Positions 9,801 to 18,370 are shown, counted from the stretch's first letter. The stretch: DNA of 64,000 bases from Megasphaera coli (GCF_900095855.1 NZ_FMIY01000001.1:1-64000); one strand, 5' to 3'. Numbers and translations are program-made. Notes: generated from the letters alone by a model not told the origin.

Positions 9801-11194
9801 CCATCCGCATCCGGCTTCGCTCCCTGCTTTTCGTCATGAACCACCGCAAACAGATGACTGCGCCCGTCAGCGAGCTCTATTCGTACAAAAAAGCAATTTT
9901 CACGAAAGAAGCGAAAAAAACGCACACTATTTTGGCGCCGGAAATGACGCCCATTCACTTCCCGCTCTTTAAGGCCGCTTTCCGCCACGAGGGCTATAAT
10001 ATCGAGATCCTGTCTCATCAGGGACAGGAAGCTATCGACACGGGCCTTTCCTTTATTCACAACGACGCGTGTTATCCGGCTATCATGTCTCTCGGCCAGA
10101 TTATGACGGCTCTCCGCTCGGGGAAGTACGATCTCGAACACACATCGGTCATCGTTTCGCAGACCGGCGGTTGTTGCCGGGCGACAAACTATATCGGTAT
10201 GCTGCGCAAGGCTCTGGCCGATGCGAATATGCCGAAAATCCCCATTATTTCGCTTAATACGAAGGGGCTTAACAAGCAGCCCGGTTTTAAACCGAAAATC
10301 GGTTTCTGGCATCGCCTGCTTCAAGGGATGATTTACGGAGATGCCCTGCAGCAAGTGCTGTACCGCACGCGACCTTACGAAAAAGTGCGCGGTACGGCGG
10401 AAGCGCTCTTCCAAAAGTGGCAGGACAAACTGTCCGGCGACCTTATAAAAGCCGATGTTCACACGTTTAAAGAAAATATTCGCAACCTCATTGCCGACTT
10501 CGACAGACTGCCCATTTGGGAAGACCTGAAAAAGCCGCGCATCGGCATTGTCGGTGAAATTTATGTCAAATTTCACCCGATTGCCAATAATCAGATTGTC
10601 AAAATGATCGAAGAAGAGGGCGGTGAAATCATAGTTTCCGGCTTGGCTGATTTTTTCTATTACGGTCTGCTGGACAATCAATTCCGCCACAAATATCTCT
10701 CAGGCTCTTTCCTGTCGTCTCTGGCCGGCAAGACGGCAATCCGTCTTCTCGACTGGTACCGCAAGCCTTATGCCGATGCCGTCGCCAATAGCAAACGCTT
10801 CGATAAGATTACGTCCATTTACGATATCGCCAAAGAAGCAAAGGAATATCTCTCCCTCGGTCACGTAGCCGGCGAAGGTTGGTTCCTTACGGGCGACATG
10901 ATCGACCTCATCCACCGCGGCGCAAAGAACGTTGTTTGCCTCCAGCCTTGGGCCTGCCTGCCGAACCACGTTACCGGCAAGGGAATGATCAAGACCTTAA
11001 AGGCCGCTTTCCCGGAGACAAACATCGTCGCCATCGACTATGACCCGGGTGCCAGCGCCGTCAACCAGACGAACCGTCTGAAACTGATGCTGACAACAAC
11101 CTTTGAAAGCATCCGCGAGCCGTCCGCGGAGACGGAAAAACCTTTACTTCCGTTCCTGCAGGGTGTCCGCATTAACGGTTCGTTAAAAGAATAA
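6890..11194 (+). CDS. Fused 2-hydroxyacyl-CoA dehydratase activase-related protein
   Basis: 1434 residues. Two ASKHA-type BadF/HgdC ATPase modules stand in tandem. The first has GIDIGSTTVKIAV, LGGEDAKITY and NGACAGGTGAFIDQMA within about the first 290 residues. The second has GLDAGSTTIKAVL, DIGGQDMKCC and NEACSAGCGSFLDTFA (about 325-590). The C-terminal half carries a Cys cluster (HCGLCSNNC, GNRCERG) and HgdB-like parts with CQTGGCCRATNY and CLQPWACLPN. Related activases drive ATP-dependent electron transfer from a 4Fe-4S cluster to radical dehydratases in amino-acid fermentation. No dehydratase subunits lie nearby, so the partner is unknown. The ATG follows AGGAGAAACAC. An in-frame upstream extension to 6809 lacks this site and was not used. 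Confidence 0.88.
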   Translation: MKDLLHIGIDIGSTTVKIAVLNNVKQCLHACYVRHYTDIRGKVLELLENAFEVFGDRQISIAMTGSGGMALAEHLHIPFIQEVIAGTKAVRTYHPQSDVIIELGGEDAKITYLTGGNEHRMNGACAGGTGAFIDQMATLLHTDALGLNEMAKQADTLYPIAARCGVFAKTDIQALLNEGASKENVAASVFQSIVLQTITGLACGRPIKGTVCFLGGPLTFLPQLRKQFATTLNLGENGTVAPENAQVYVAIGAALGSFDEKPQSFMALMNRIRNVDDSSLPKTDRIERLFNSPEELQAFRNRHGKNTVPTGNLSAYSGPCYLGLDAGSTTIKAVLMGDNNEILYSHYQNNEGSPLTAAKSIISEIYSNLPKNAFIAKTGITGYGEFLLKEALHIDLGEVETIAHYQAAAHFCPDVDFILDIGGQDMKCCRLKDGHIEDIILNEACSAGCGSFLDTFAKSLKMSIHEFSEAALLAKEPIDLGSRCTVFMNSKVKQAQKEGSTMADISAGLSYSVIKNALYKVIKVKDPSKLGKHIVVQGGTFYNDAVLRAFEQLLGREVIRPSIAGLMGAYGMGLICRQAYCEDGVPSTLLDMEGIRNLSIATSIRHCGLCSNNCLLTVNTFNDGRFFITGNRCERGAAGSSAKRTKVLPNLYKQKYNRLFMHYKPLSDAPRGSVGIPRVLNMYEDYPFWFTFFTRLGYRVILSDQSSKELYGKAIDTIPSDSACYPAKLVHGHIENLLEKKVDRIFYPCIQNGPLEGGKDNNFNCPMVMSYPEVIKHNMNERLTETQTPFITPFLPLYDKKRIVKRLAEELRDWGLGKAEIKEAALAAWAEEERFKNDYYELTKKTLTKLEKSGDRAVVLSGRPYHLDPEINHGIPELINSLGLAVLTEDGVAPLGQFPGKLRVVDQWSYHSRLYRAAQYVSLHSNLELVELNSFGCGLDSIVADQVQEILAHGNKIHTLLKIDEGSNLGAIRIRLRSLLFVMNHRKQMTAPVSELYSYKKAIFTKEAKKTHTILAPEMTPIHFPLFKAAFRHEGYNIEILSHQGQEAIDTGLSFIHNDACYPAIMSLGQIMTALRSGKYDLEHTSVIVSQTGGCCRATNYIGMLRKALADANMPKIPIISLNTKGLNKQPGFKPKIGFWHRLLQGMIYGDALQQVLYRTRPYEKVRGTAEALFQKWQDKLSGDLIKADVHTFKENIRNLIADFDRLPIWEDLKKPRIGIVGEIYVKFHPIANNQIVKMIEEEGGEIIVSGLADFFYYGLLDNQFRHKYLSGSFLSSLAGKTAIRLLDWYRKPYADAVANSKRFDKITSIYDIAKEAKEYLSLGHVAGEGWFLTGDMIDLIHRGAKNVVCLQPWACLPNHVTGKGMIKTLKAAFPETNIVAIDYDPGASAVNQTNRLKLMLTTTFESIREPSAETEKPLLPFLQGVRINGSLKE

Positions 11195-11205
11195 GAAAAC
11201 ATGAA

Positions 11206-11235
11206 ACCGGGGCTCGCCGCTTGGCGAGTCCCGGT
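11206..11235. terminator. Terminator hairpin
   Basis: A 13-bp stem with one G-T pair and a GCTT loop, just after the activase stop. There is no long T tract. It sits between convergent genes and probably serves both. Confidence 0.65.
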
Positions 11236-11261
11236 CTCTATATGCGTACGCATGTCGTTTT

Positions 11262-11927
11262 TTATAATTCAACGCTTGTGCCGGGTTCTATGACCAAGCC
11301 CCGTTGACCGTACTCATCGGCTAAGCGCCGTACAAATTCCTGCGGTTCCGCATCAATGGCGGGCCACGTTTTATAATGAACGGGCACGGTCACATCCGCT
11401 TTGATATACGATGCCGCCAGGAGGGCATCATCTATTCCCATAGTGTACGTGTCACCGATAGGAAGGAGAGTATAGTCGATCTTGCCGAACCGACTTAAAA
11501 GGCCCATGTCACTGAAGAACGCCGTATCACCGGCATAGTAAACGGTCTTGCCGAAAAAGGTAATGAGCGCGCCTGCCGCATGACCGCCGGGGACACCGGA
11601 GCCGTGTAAGGCTTGAACCATTCGGATAGTTCCGAACGGAAAGGCTCCCTTGCCGCCGAGATGCATCACCCTTGTCTCCAAACCCGCTTCTGCCGCTTTG
11701 CGCGCCACCTCGGGCGTCGATATAAACAAGGCATTATTCCGCATACCGATGCTGTCGCTGTCTCCATAGTGATCATCATGGCCGTGACTGACAAAGATGT
11801 ATTGACACGTAATATCTTCCGCCTTGGCAACATCCCACGTGTTTCCCGTAAAAAACGGGTCCACAAGAAGTGTTATTTCTTCCTGTCTTAAGGCAAAACA
11901 GGAATGACCGTAGTACATAAATTCCAT
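11262..11927 (-). CDS. UPF0173 metal-dependent hydrolase (metallo-beta-lactamase fold)
   Basis: 221 residues. This small cytoplasmic metallo-beta-lactamase superfamily protein has the UPF0173 layout: YYGHSCFAL at the start, LVDPFFTGN, metal motif SHGHDDHYGD (about 52-61), YAGDTAFFSDM and a late VPVHYKTWPAID. Substrates of this family are not established. The ATG at 11927 has a very strong AAGGAGGAG site; the longer frame to 11963 has none. It faces the MFS gene divergently, so control regions overlap. Confidence 0.9.
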   Translation of the reverse strand: MEFMYYGHSCFALRQEEITLLVDPFFTGNTWDVAKAEDITCQYIFVSHGHDDHYGDSDSIGMRNNALFISTPEVARKAAEAGLETRVMHLGGKGAFPFGTIRMVQALHGSGVPGGHAAGALITFFGKTVYYAGDTAFFSDMGLLSRFGKIDYTLLPIGDTYTMGIDDALLAASYIKADVTVPVHYKTWPAIDAEPQEFVRRLADEYGQRGLVIEPGTSVEL

Positions 11928-12057
11928 ATTTTTCTCCTCCTTACCGCCCATACTTGCCCGCACGTCTGCAAGTCCTTTTCAAACACGGCTTCATCAGTAA
12001 ACCTCATCACTGTATTTATTATAAAGTCCGATCCGTCAAAAAGGAAGAACCGCAATC

Positions 12058-12086
12058 TTGCCAGAACGGCACGCGGTTCGTATAAT
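12058..12086 (+). promoter_or_regulatory. Promoter of the MFS gene
   Basis: TTGCCA (12058-12063), 17-base spacer, perfect TATAAT (12081-12086), 40 bases before the chosen start codon. Confidence 0.75.
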
Positions 12087-12125
12087 AAATTACGGCATAC
12101 TATACGATTAGGAAAGAGTGAAACT

Positions 12126-13316
12126 ATGAACTGGAAAACCTGTCTTGCCGTTCTGACGTGCAATATCCTTTTTATGGCGGCAAGTTATACGATGATCATG
12201 CCTTTTTTGCCGGTCTATTTGACGTCCGAGTTAGGCGTGCAGGCGGCAGATGTCCACCTTTGGTCGGGTGCGGTTTTCTCTTCCTCATTTCTAATCAGCG
12301 CCGTAATGGCTCCCATCTGGGGCAAAATGGCCGATACAAAGGGAAAACGCCTTATGGCGCTGCGTGCCAGTTTTCTTTTGGCTATCAGCTATTTCCTGGG
12401 CGGTATCGTCACAACACCGTTGCAACTTATATTCGTACGTATGTTTCAAGGCTTCGCCTCCGGTCTCTGGCCTATGGAACTGGCCATCATGACTATCTAT
12501 GCACCTCCGCAGAAATTGGGGCTTTGCCTCGGCATTATGCAGGGCACCCTTACGGCCGGAAGTATTGTCGGCCCCCTGTTCGGCGGTGTTTTAGCCGGTA
12601 TTTTCGGCATGAGAGTTTCTTTTTATCTGGCGGCAATCGCGCTTTTTATCAATTTTCTTCTGCTCTTCTTTTTCATATCCGAACCGCCTCATGCGGTTAT
12701 CTCCGAGGAAACTTATAATGAGACGGAATCCTTCAGTCTCCGCAAGGCGCCCGTTGTACGCGACATGCTCTTCTTTGCCGTCTTTGTTCAAATGGTTATC
12801 TTCCTCGTTCAACCCGTAATGGCTACATACGTGGAAGAGCTGGCGGGGCATTCCGACAATATCGTCTTGACAGCGGGACTGGTCTTCTCTTTAAGCGGCT
12901 TTTCCGGCGCTGTAACGGCTCCGCTCTGGGGGCGTTTCGGCCAACGCAAGGGGTTTTATACATCCCTTATTGCCGCCCTCACGACCGCAGGGATTGCCTT
13001 TGTCATGCAGTCTTTACCGCGGACGCTTTATCTCTTCGCAGCCGCTCAATTTACGGTCGGCCTTTTCTTCTCCGGCATAAACCCGTCCATTAACGCAATC
13101 TTGGCAAAGACGACAACAGATAATACAAAAGGCCATGTTTTCGGCCTGCTCTTTTCGGCTCAGCAAATCGGCGCCGTCATCGGACCGATTTTAGGCGCCG
13201 CCATTGCCACCTGGCTGGGCATGCGCTACATCTATATCGCCTGCGGCTGCATCCTTATCGCCATCAGTATTATAGTACGCCGCCATAAATCCGACCTTCG
13301 TTCAGCGGGAATTTAA
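12126..13316 (+). CDS. MFS efflux transporter, MdtG-like
   Basis: 396 residues with about twelve membrane helices. The opening NWKTCLAVL... MIMPFLPVYL, the A-motif region APIWGKMADTKGKRLMALR (loop 2-3) and the repeat in the second half (APLWGRFGQRKGF) follow the drug:proton antiporter family that includes E. coli MdtG, which exports fosfomycin and deoxycholate. The actual substrate here cannot be read from sequence. The ATG at 12126 has an AGGAAAGAG site and follows a near-consensus promoter. A longer in-frame reading upstream is hydrophilic and would precede the promoter. The gene is monocistronic. Confidence 0.88.
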   Translation: MNWKTCLAVLTCNILFMAASYTMIMPFLPVYLTSELGVQAADVHLWSGAVFSSSFLISAVMAPIWGKMADTKGKRLMALRASFLLAISYFLGGIVTTPLQLIFVRMFQGFASGLWPMELAIMTIYAPPQKLGLCLGIMQGTLTAGSIVGPLFGGVLAGIFGMRVSFYLAAIALFINFLLLFFFISEPPHAVISEETYNETESFSLRKAPVVRDMLFFAVFVQMVIFLVQPVMATYVEELAGHSDNIVLTAGLVFSLSGFSGAVTAPLWGRFGQRKGFYTSLIAALTTAGIAFVMQSLPRTLYLFAAAQFTVGLFFSGINPSINAILAKTTTDNTKGHVFGLLFSAQQIGAVIGPILGAAIATWLGMRYIYIACGCILIAISIIVRRHKSDLRSAGI

Positions 13317-13329
13317 ACTACATACACAA

Positions 13330-13362
13330 AACCGCGCATTTTTCGGAATGCGCGGTTTTTTC
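13330..13362. terminator. Bidirectional terminator
   Basis: Perfect 11-bp stem (13330-13340 with 13347-13357), 6-base loop, T tract on the plus strand and an A-rich start that gives T residues on the minus strand. It separates the MFS gene from pyc. Confidence 0.9.
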
Positions 13363-13370
13363 GTTTATGC

Positions 13371-16300
13371 TTATCCTTCAATTTCTACGAGGCAGTCGCC
13401 GCTGATAATAGCCTGTCCTTTGGTCACATGAATTTCTCCGACCGTCCCGTCCAAAGGCGACGTAATTGTCGTTTCCATCTTCATGGCTTCCGTTACGATC
13501 AGAGGCTCGCCTTTCTTTACCTTCTGGCCTTTCGTAACCAGAATATTTACAACCGAACCGGACAAGGTGGCACCCACATCTCCCGGTTTGGAGGGATCCG
13601 CTTTTTTCTTGGCAACCGTATGCATATCCACGCTCTTATCTTGAACGCGAATTTCCCGTTCCGCGCCGTTAAACATAAAGGTAATCGTACGTACTCCGTC
13701 GTCATCAGGATCGCTGATATTGACCAAAGTAATAACGAGATCTTTACCTTCTTCAATGGCCACGTGAATTTCTTCATTCTTCGCCATGCCGAAGAAGAAT
13801 GTCGGCGTATCGAGGACGCTTACATCACCGAATTCCTTAAATCGTTCACTGTAGTCCGCAAATACTTTCGCATACTGGCAGTACGCGTTGACGTCTTCCG
13901 GTGTGTGATTGTAGCCGGCATCGTCAAGCTTCTTGGCAATGGCTTCAAAATCCGCTGCCGGCAGGGCTTTGCCGGGACGTTCCGTCAACGGCTTTTTGCC
14001 TTTGAGGATAATTTTCTGCAGCTTCTCCGGGAAGCCCTGATAGGGAATACCGATTCGCCCTTCAAAGAACTCAACGACAGACTGCGGGAAGTCGAGCGTG
14101 TCGCCTCTGTCGTAAATATCCTTTTCCGTCAAGTCATTCTGCACCATGAACAAAGTCATATCGCCGACGACTTTGGACGACGGCGTTACCTTAATGATAT
14201 CGCCGAACATCATGTTCACGTCATGATACATCTTCTTAACTTCATTCCACCGCTCGCCCAGACCGACGGCCTTCGCCTGCTGCCGCAGGTTGGAGAACTG
14301 ACCGCCCGGCATTTCATGCTGATACACTTCCGTATTGGAATAGGGTTCGGCTTTGTCGACGCCTTTGTAGTACGGCCGTACGGTCGCCCAGTAGCGGGAC
14401 ATTTCTTCCATAGCGTCAATATTCATTTCCGGCTGCCGTTCTTTGCCGCTGAGCGCATAATAAAGCGTATTCATGCTCGGCTGGCTCGTACCGCTCGCCA
14501 TGGATGAGAAGGCAACGTCCACAATATCGACGCCCGCATCAATAGCGCGGCAATAGGTCGTTACGCCGTTGCCGGAACCGTCATGCGTATGCAGGTGAAT
14601 GGGCAAAGAAACCGCGTCCTTCAGAGCCGAAACAAGGCGATATGCCGCTTCGGGTTTGAGCAGGCCCGCCATATCCTTGATAGCGATGATATTCGCACCC
14701 GCATTTTGCAGTTCCTTTGCCATATTGATATAGTAATTGAGATCGTATTTTGCCCGCGACGGGTCGAGAATGTCGCCGGTGTAGCAAAGAGCGACTTCAG
14801 CGATTTTACCCGTTTCGCGAACGGCCTGAACCGTTTCGTACATATTATCCAAGCTGTTCAGACTGTCGAATATACGAAAAACGTCGATACCGTTTTTTGC
14901 GGACAAGTCAACGAAGTTCTTGACTACATTGTCGGGATAGCTCGTATAGCCGACGGCATTGGCACCGCGGATGAGCATTTGCAGGAGAATATTCGGCGCG
15001 AGTTTGCGCATTTCACGGAGGCGTACCCACGGGTCTTCATAGAGGAAGCGGTAAGCCACGTCGAAGGTCGCACCACCCCAACATTCAAAAGAAAACATGC
15101 CGGGCAGCTTCTTTGCCGTCGCTTCCAAAACGCGCAGCATATCGATAGAGCGAACGCGCGTCGCCATAAGCGACTGGTGCGCGTCGCGCATGGTCGTATC
15201 CGTGAAGAGTATCTTCTTTTGATCCAAAATCCACCGGGAGAATTTTTCCGCCCCCAAGGAGTCAAAAATCTGTTTCGTCCCGTCCGGATAATCACTCTTA
15301 GGCGTTACGGGAAGCTCCAGGTGTTCGAAATCCGGTTTTGCCTGATGCCCCGCGGCGGCATAGCCGTTAATCGTCGTGTCGGCAATGTATTTCAGGAGTT
15401 TCGTGCCGCGGTCATGCGTAACGGGCAGCTTGAAGAGCTCCGGATGTTCGTCAATGAAGTTGACATCATAATTTCCGTTCATAAAGAGCGGGCTGCTCAA
15501 TACGTTAATGAGAAAACCTATATTCGTCTTAACGCCGCGAATGCGGAATTCTTTCAGCACGCGAATCATCTTCTGTACGGCGCCGGCATGGGTCAGGTTA
15601 TAGGTCGTCGCTTTGACGAGAAGGGAATCATAATAAGGCGTAATAATAGAACCCGTATAAGCATTTCCGCTGTCGAGACGCACACCGAAACCGCCGCCGC
15701 TGCGGTAGGCAATAATTTTTCCCGAGTCGGGCATAAAGCCGTTCAACGGATCCTCCGTCGTAATACGGCATTGAATGGCGTTGCCCAGGCAATGAATAGA
15801 CTCCTGGCCGGGCAGGCCGATTTCTTCGCTGCCCAATTGGTACCCTTCGGCAACCTTAATCTGCGTCTGCACGATGTCGATGCCCGTAACCATTTCCGTA
15901 ACCGTGTGTTCAACCTGCACACGCGGGTTTACTTCAATGAAGTAGAATTTTTCATCACTCGTTACGAGAAATTCTACCGTGCCGGCATTGACATAGTTGA
16001 CATTTTTCATCAACTTGATAGCCGCATCGCAAATATCCCGGCGCAACTCCTTCGATAAGGAGAAGGCAGGGGCGATTTCAACAACCTTCTGATGACGCCG
16101 CTGAATGGAGCAGTCCCGTTCAAAGAGGTGAACGACATTACCGTGTTCATCTCCCATAATCTGCACTTCGATGTGTTTCGGATTAATAATGCATTTTTCC
16201 AAGTAAATCTCGTCGTTACCGAAGGCCAGCTTCGCTTCCGACTTAGCCCGTTCATATGCGTCCTGCAGGTCGGCCATTTTGTCTACCATACGCATGCCGC

Positions 16301-16805
16301 GGCCGCCGCCGCCGTTAACCGCCTTGAGCATAATGGGCAGTCCCACCTCTTTGGCAAAGCGTTCCACTTCGGCATAATTCATAACCGGGCCGTCGCTGCC
16401 CGGTATGTATTGAATGCCGGCTCTCTTCGCCTGAATGCGGGCGTTGATTTTATCACCGAACATGATGAGATGTTCCACTTTGGGTCCGATAAAAATGATG
16501 TCTTCTTCAGCGCAGCGCTTCGCGAGCTCCGCATTCTCCGACAAGAACCCGTAGCCGGGATGAATCGCGTCCACATCATGCTCATGAGCGATGCGGATAA
16601 TATCCTCAATATCCAAATACGCGTCGACCGGTTTTTTACCCTTTCCGACTAAATAAGACTCATCGGCACGAAAACGGTGCAATGACAGTGAATCTTCTTT
16701 AGAATAAACGGCTACTGTGCGTATGCCCAATTCATTACAGGCACGGAAGACGCGAATAGCGATTTCACCGCGATTGGCCACCAAAACCGAATTAATCTTT
16801 TTCAT
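13371..16805 (-). CDS. pyc: Pyruvate carboxylase
   Basis: 1144 residues, the full single-chain length. The enzyme makes oxaloacetate from pyruvate, bicarbonate and ATP and feeds the reductive branch to succinate/propionate as well as biosynthesis. The biotin carboxylase domain (about 1-455) opens VLVANRGEIAIRVFRA and has a glycine-rich ATP loop GGGGRGMRMV. The carboxyltransferase TIM barrel (about 530-810) has FTDTTMRDAHQSLMATR and HTHDGSGNG. The C-terminal biotinyl domain (about 1075-1144) has the attachment site EAMKMET. AGGAGG precedes the ATG. It is monocistronic between its own extended -10 promoter and a terminator. Nothing is missing. Confidence 0.98.
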   Translation of the reverse strand: MKKINSVLVANRGEIAIRVFRACNELGIRTVAVYSKEDSLSLHRFRADESYLVGKGKKPVDAYLDIEDIIRIAHEHDVDAIHPGYGFLSENAELAKRCAEEDIIFIGPKVEHLIMFGDKINARIQAKRAGIQYIPGSDGPVMNYAEVERFAKEVGLPIMLKAVNGGGGRGMRMVDKMADLQDAYERAKSEAKLAFGNDEIYLEKCIINPKHIEVQIMGDEHGNVVHLFERDCSIQRRHQKVVEIAPAFSLSKELRRDICDAAIKLMKNVNYVNAGTVEFLVTSDEKFYFIEVNPRVQVEHTVTEMVTGIDIVQTQIKVAEGYQLGSEEIGLPGQESIHCLGNAIQCRITTEDPLNGFMPDSGKIIAYRSGGGFGVRLDSGNAYTGSIITPYYDSLLVKATTYNLTHAGAVQKMIRVLKEFRIRGVKTNIGFLINVLSSPLFMNGNYDVNFIDEHPELFKLPVTHDRGTKLLKYIADTTINGYAAAGHQAKPDFEHLELPVTPKSDYPDGTKQIFDSLGAEKFSRWILDQKKILFTDTTMRDAHQSLMATRVRSIDMLRVLEATAKKLPGMFSFECWGGATFDVAYRFLYEDPWVRLREMRKLAPNILLQMLIRGANAVGYTSYPDNVVKNFVDLSAKNGIDVFRIFDSLNSLDNMYETVQAVRETGKIAEVALCYTGDILDPSRAKYDLNYYINMAKELQNAGANIIAIKDMAGLLKPEAAYRLVSALKDAVSLPIHLHTHDGSGNGVTTYCRAIDAGVDIVDVAFSSMASGTSQPSMNTLYYALSGKERQPEMNIDAMEEMSRYWATVRPYYKGVDKAEPYSNTEVYQHEMPGGQFSNLRQQAKAVGLGERWNEVKKMYHDVNMMFGDIIKVTPSSKVVGDMTLFMVQNDLTEKDIYDRGDTLDFPQSVVEFFEGRIGIPYQGFPEKLQKIILKGKKPLTERPGKALPAADFEAIAKKLDDAGYNHTPEDVNAYCQYAKVFADYSERFKEFGDVSVLDTPTFFFGMAKNEEIHVAIEEGKDLVITLVNISDPDDDGVRTITFMFNGAEREIRVQDKSVDMHTVAKKKADPSKPGDVGATLSGSVVNILVTKGQKVKKGEPLIVTEAMKMETTITSPLDGTVGEIHVTKGQAIISGDCLVEIEG

Positions 16806-16876
16806 GAAAGCTTACCTCCTGCTGTCAGTAGAAATGGTCTACAATTTTCTTGCATAATGGTACACCGTATTCTTAC

Positions 16877-16885
16877 ATTATAGCA
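16877..16885 (-). promoter_or_regulatory. Promoter of pyc
   Basis: TGC plus TATAAT, an extended -10, on the minus strand. A weak TTTGTT -35 would lie 17 bases upstream, inside the loop and arm of the tatC terminator. Confidence 0.55.
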
Positions 16886-16891
16886 AAAGAA

Positions 16892-16912
16892 CCGCCCCCA
16901 ACAAAGGGGCGG
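16892..16912 (-). terminator. Terminator of the tat operon
   Basis: A GC-only 7-bp stem (CCGCCCC with GGGGCGG) followed on the minus strand by TTCTTTT, directly after tatC. It overlaps the likely -35 region of pyc. Confidence 0.7.
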
Positions 16913-16937
16913 CGCTAATAAATACTGTATACAAGAT

Positions 16938-17645
16938 TTATTTTCTCATCACGACGCGAACAATAAACAGGCTCATTTCATACAAAACGATAAGCGGCAC
17001 GGCAATCATAGTCTGCGTAAAAATATCCGTCGTCGGCGAAACTATCGCCGCAAAGATAAAAGAAACGACAATGAGGATTTTCCGCTTCGACCGCAAGAAA
17101 GCGCTCGAGACGATACCCAGCCTGGCCAAAAAAATGACAATGAGCGGCAGCTCGAAGATAAAACCGAAGGGCAGGGTCAAGGCCATAAGAAAGGACAGGT
17201 ATGCTTCCAAAGAAAACAGGGGCTGCAGCGATTGCGATGCAAAACTCATGAAAAAACCGACTGCCGCCGGGATGACGAAGCAATAGGCAAAAACGAGACC
17301 TCCGTAAAAAAGGACAATCGCCGACGGCAAAATCAAAAGGGCCGCCCGCTTTTCATCGGGCCACAGGGCCGGCGCAACAAAAGCCCACAATTCGTAGAGA
17401 AGAAGGGGCAAGGTTATGAGGACACCTGCAAAAACGGCGATTTCCAGGTATGTAAAGAAGACTTCCGCCGGATTCATGAAATAGAGCTTCCCTGCCGGCG
17501 CCGAAAGAAGAGCGATGATTTCGTCCACGTACGAATAGGCAAAGAACGAGGCTGTCCCTACGGCAATAAGGCATATAATGATTCGTTTTCTGAACTCCTG
17601 CAAGTGATCGCGCAAGGGCATTTCCTGCTTACTCTGTTCTGCCAC
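16938..17645 (-). CDS. tatC: Sec-independent protein translocase TatC
   Basis: 235 residues, six membrane helices. TatC is the receptor of the twin-arginine pathway and binds the RR signal of folded cargo. The family opening LRDHLQEFRKRI (about 11-22), the periplasmic loop with LYFMNPAEVFFTYLE and the later PFGFIFELPL are present. Its start lies inside the end of tatA (17-base overlap), so translation is coupled. A Tat substrate, the TTG-started phosphoesterase near 37.7 kb, is in this window. Confidence 0.95.
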   Translation of the reverse strand: MAEQSKQEMPLRDHLQEFRKRIIICLIAVGTASFFAYSYVDEIIALLSAPAGKLYFMNPAEVFFTYLEIAVFAGVLITLPLLLYELWAFVAPALWPDEKRAALLILPSAIVLFYGGLVFAYCFVIPAAVGFFMSFASQSLQPLFSLEAYLSFLMALTLPFGFIFELPLIVIFLARLGIVSSAFLRSKRKILIVVSFIFAAIVSPTTDIFTQTMIAVPLIVLYEMSLFIVRVVMRK

Positions 17646-18036
17646 CGTCCCGCTCCTGTTCTGCTGCCCGTGTTTCTATCCGCTCTTTCTGCACTGCGGC
17701 CGTCTCATTTTCGTCGGACCGGTCGCGCTTTGCCGGTGCCGTCACATCATTTGTCACACTCACTGCAGCCGCAGCCGCCTCTTCTTCGCGCAACAGCTCC
17801 TGCGCTTCGGAAAATTTCTTCATGGCATCCTTTACTTCCACCAACTCTATATCGACGGCCCTCTTACCGTTCTCTTTCGTATCCGCCGCCGCTTCGACAA
17901 GTTCATTGCCGGCTTTTTTTATTTCATTAATACTTTTACCCAACGTGCGGGCGATTTCAGGCAGCTTGTCCGGTCCGAACACGATGAGCGCAACAATGAA
18001 AACCAACACCATCTCGCTCATACCCACATTAAACAT
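17629..18036 (-). CDS. tatA: Twin-arginine translocase subunit TatA/TatB
   Basis: 135 residues. One N-terminal membrane helix (about 6-20) is followed by the FGPDKLPEIARTLGKSINEIKKA hinge and amphipathic helix (split here in two by function, residues about 21-45). A long charged Ala/Glu/Arg tail follows. The tail and the FGPDKLPE motif are TatB-like, yet no second TatA-type gene is near, so it may serve both roles as in minimal TatAC systems. SD AAAGGAGG precedes the ATG. The extended -10 lies about 35 bases upstream. Whether another tatA exists elsewhere cannot be seen. Confidence 0.9.
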   Translation of the reverse strand: MFNVGMSEMVLVFIVALIVFGPDKLPEIARTLGKSINEIKKAGNELVEAAADTKENGKRAVDIELVEVKDAMKKFSEAQELLREEEAAAAAVSVTNDVTAPAKRDRSDENETAAVQKERIETRAAEQERDGGRTE

Positions 18037-18070
18037 GACCGCACCCCTCCTTTAAAGCTTCTACTCGCTC

Positions 18071-18079
18071 AGTATAGCA
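18071..18079 (-). promoter_or_regulatory. Promoter of the tat operon
   Basis: Extended -10 TGC-TATACT on the minus strand, about 35 bases before the tatA start codon; the -35 is weak. Confidence 0.5.
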
Positions 18080-18124
18080 TACGCCGGAGCGGCCGCAAAC
18101 AAATTGTTTGAGAAAGATTTTACG

Positions 18125-18155
18125 GGCAAAATAAAAACAGCACCGTAGGTGCTGT
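18125..18155 (-). terminator. Terminator after tRNA-Leu
   Basis: Perfect 8-bp stem (ACAGCACC with GGTGCTGT) and 3-base loop, followed on the minus strand by TTTTATTTT. Confidence 0.85.
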
Positions 18156-18161
18156 CTCCAG

Positions 18162-18246
18162 TGGTGCCGGAGGTGGGACTTGAACCCACACGACTGTTCA
18201 TCGCTTGATTTTGAGTCAAGTGCGTCTGCCATTCCGCCACTCCGGC
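18162..18246 (-). tRNA. tRNA-Leu(CAA)
   Basis: 85 bases including an encoded CCA end. The acceptor stem GCCGGAG/CTCCGGC closes perfectly. The anticodon arm is CTTGA-CTCAAAA-TCAAG, giving anticodon CAA, and a long variable arm marks a class II tRNA. The T arm GTGGGTTCAAGTCCCAC is intact. Its own promoter and terminator flank it. Confidence 0.96.
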
Positions 18247-18274
18247 ATATATTGTGCATTAACACAGTGATTAT

Positions 18275-18302
18275 TGTATACTATGCGAACTACATCCGTC
18301 AA
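18275..18302 (-). promoter_or_regulatory. Promoter of tRNA-Leu
   Basis: TTGACG (18302-18297), 16-base spacer, TATACA (18280-18275); shifting to TACAAT gives an 18-base spacer. Confidence 0.6.
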
Positions 18303-18349
18303 GGAGGAATTTTTACCGCCGAAAGCGGATTCCGCAGCTTCCTCCTTAA
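18301..18349 (-). terminator. Hairpin after the first symporter gene
   Basis: AAGGAGGAA and TTCCTCCTT form a 9-bp outer stem that encloses a smaller GC-rich hairpin. It follows the symporter stop codon on the minus strand. There is no T tract, so it may be a terminator or an mRNA-end stabiliser. Confidence 0.45.
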
Positions 18350-18370
18350 CGAATGACGGCTTGTATATAT

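Noticed and set aside
9770-10690. Long antisense frames inside the dehydratase activase
   Set aside because: Same reasoning: the plus-strand frame has clear family motifs throughout and the antisense frames have none.
14583-16058. Long open frame (about 490 codons) antisense to pyc
   Set aside because: It lies fully inside the well-supported pyruvate carboxylase gene, has no ribosome-binding site and no known domain; it is a frame shadow caused by codon bias.
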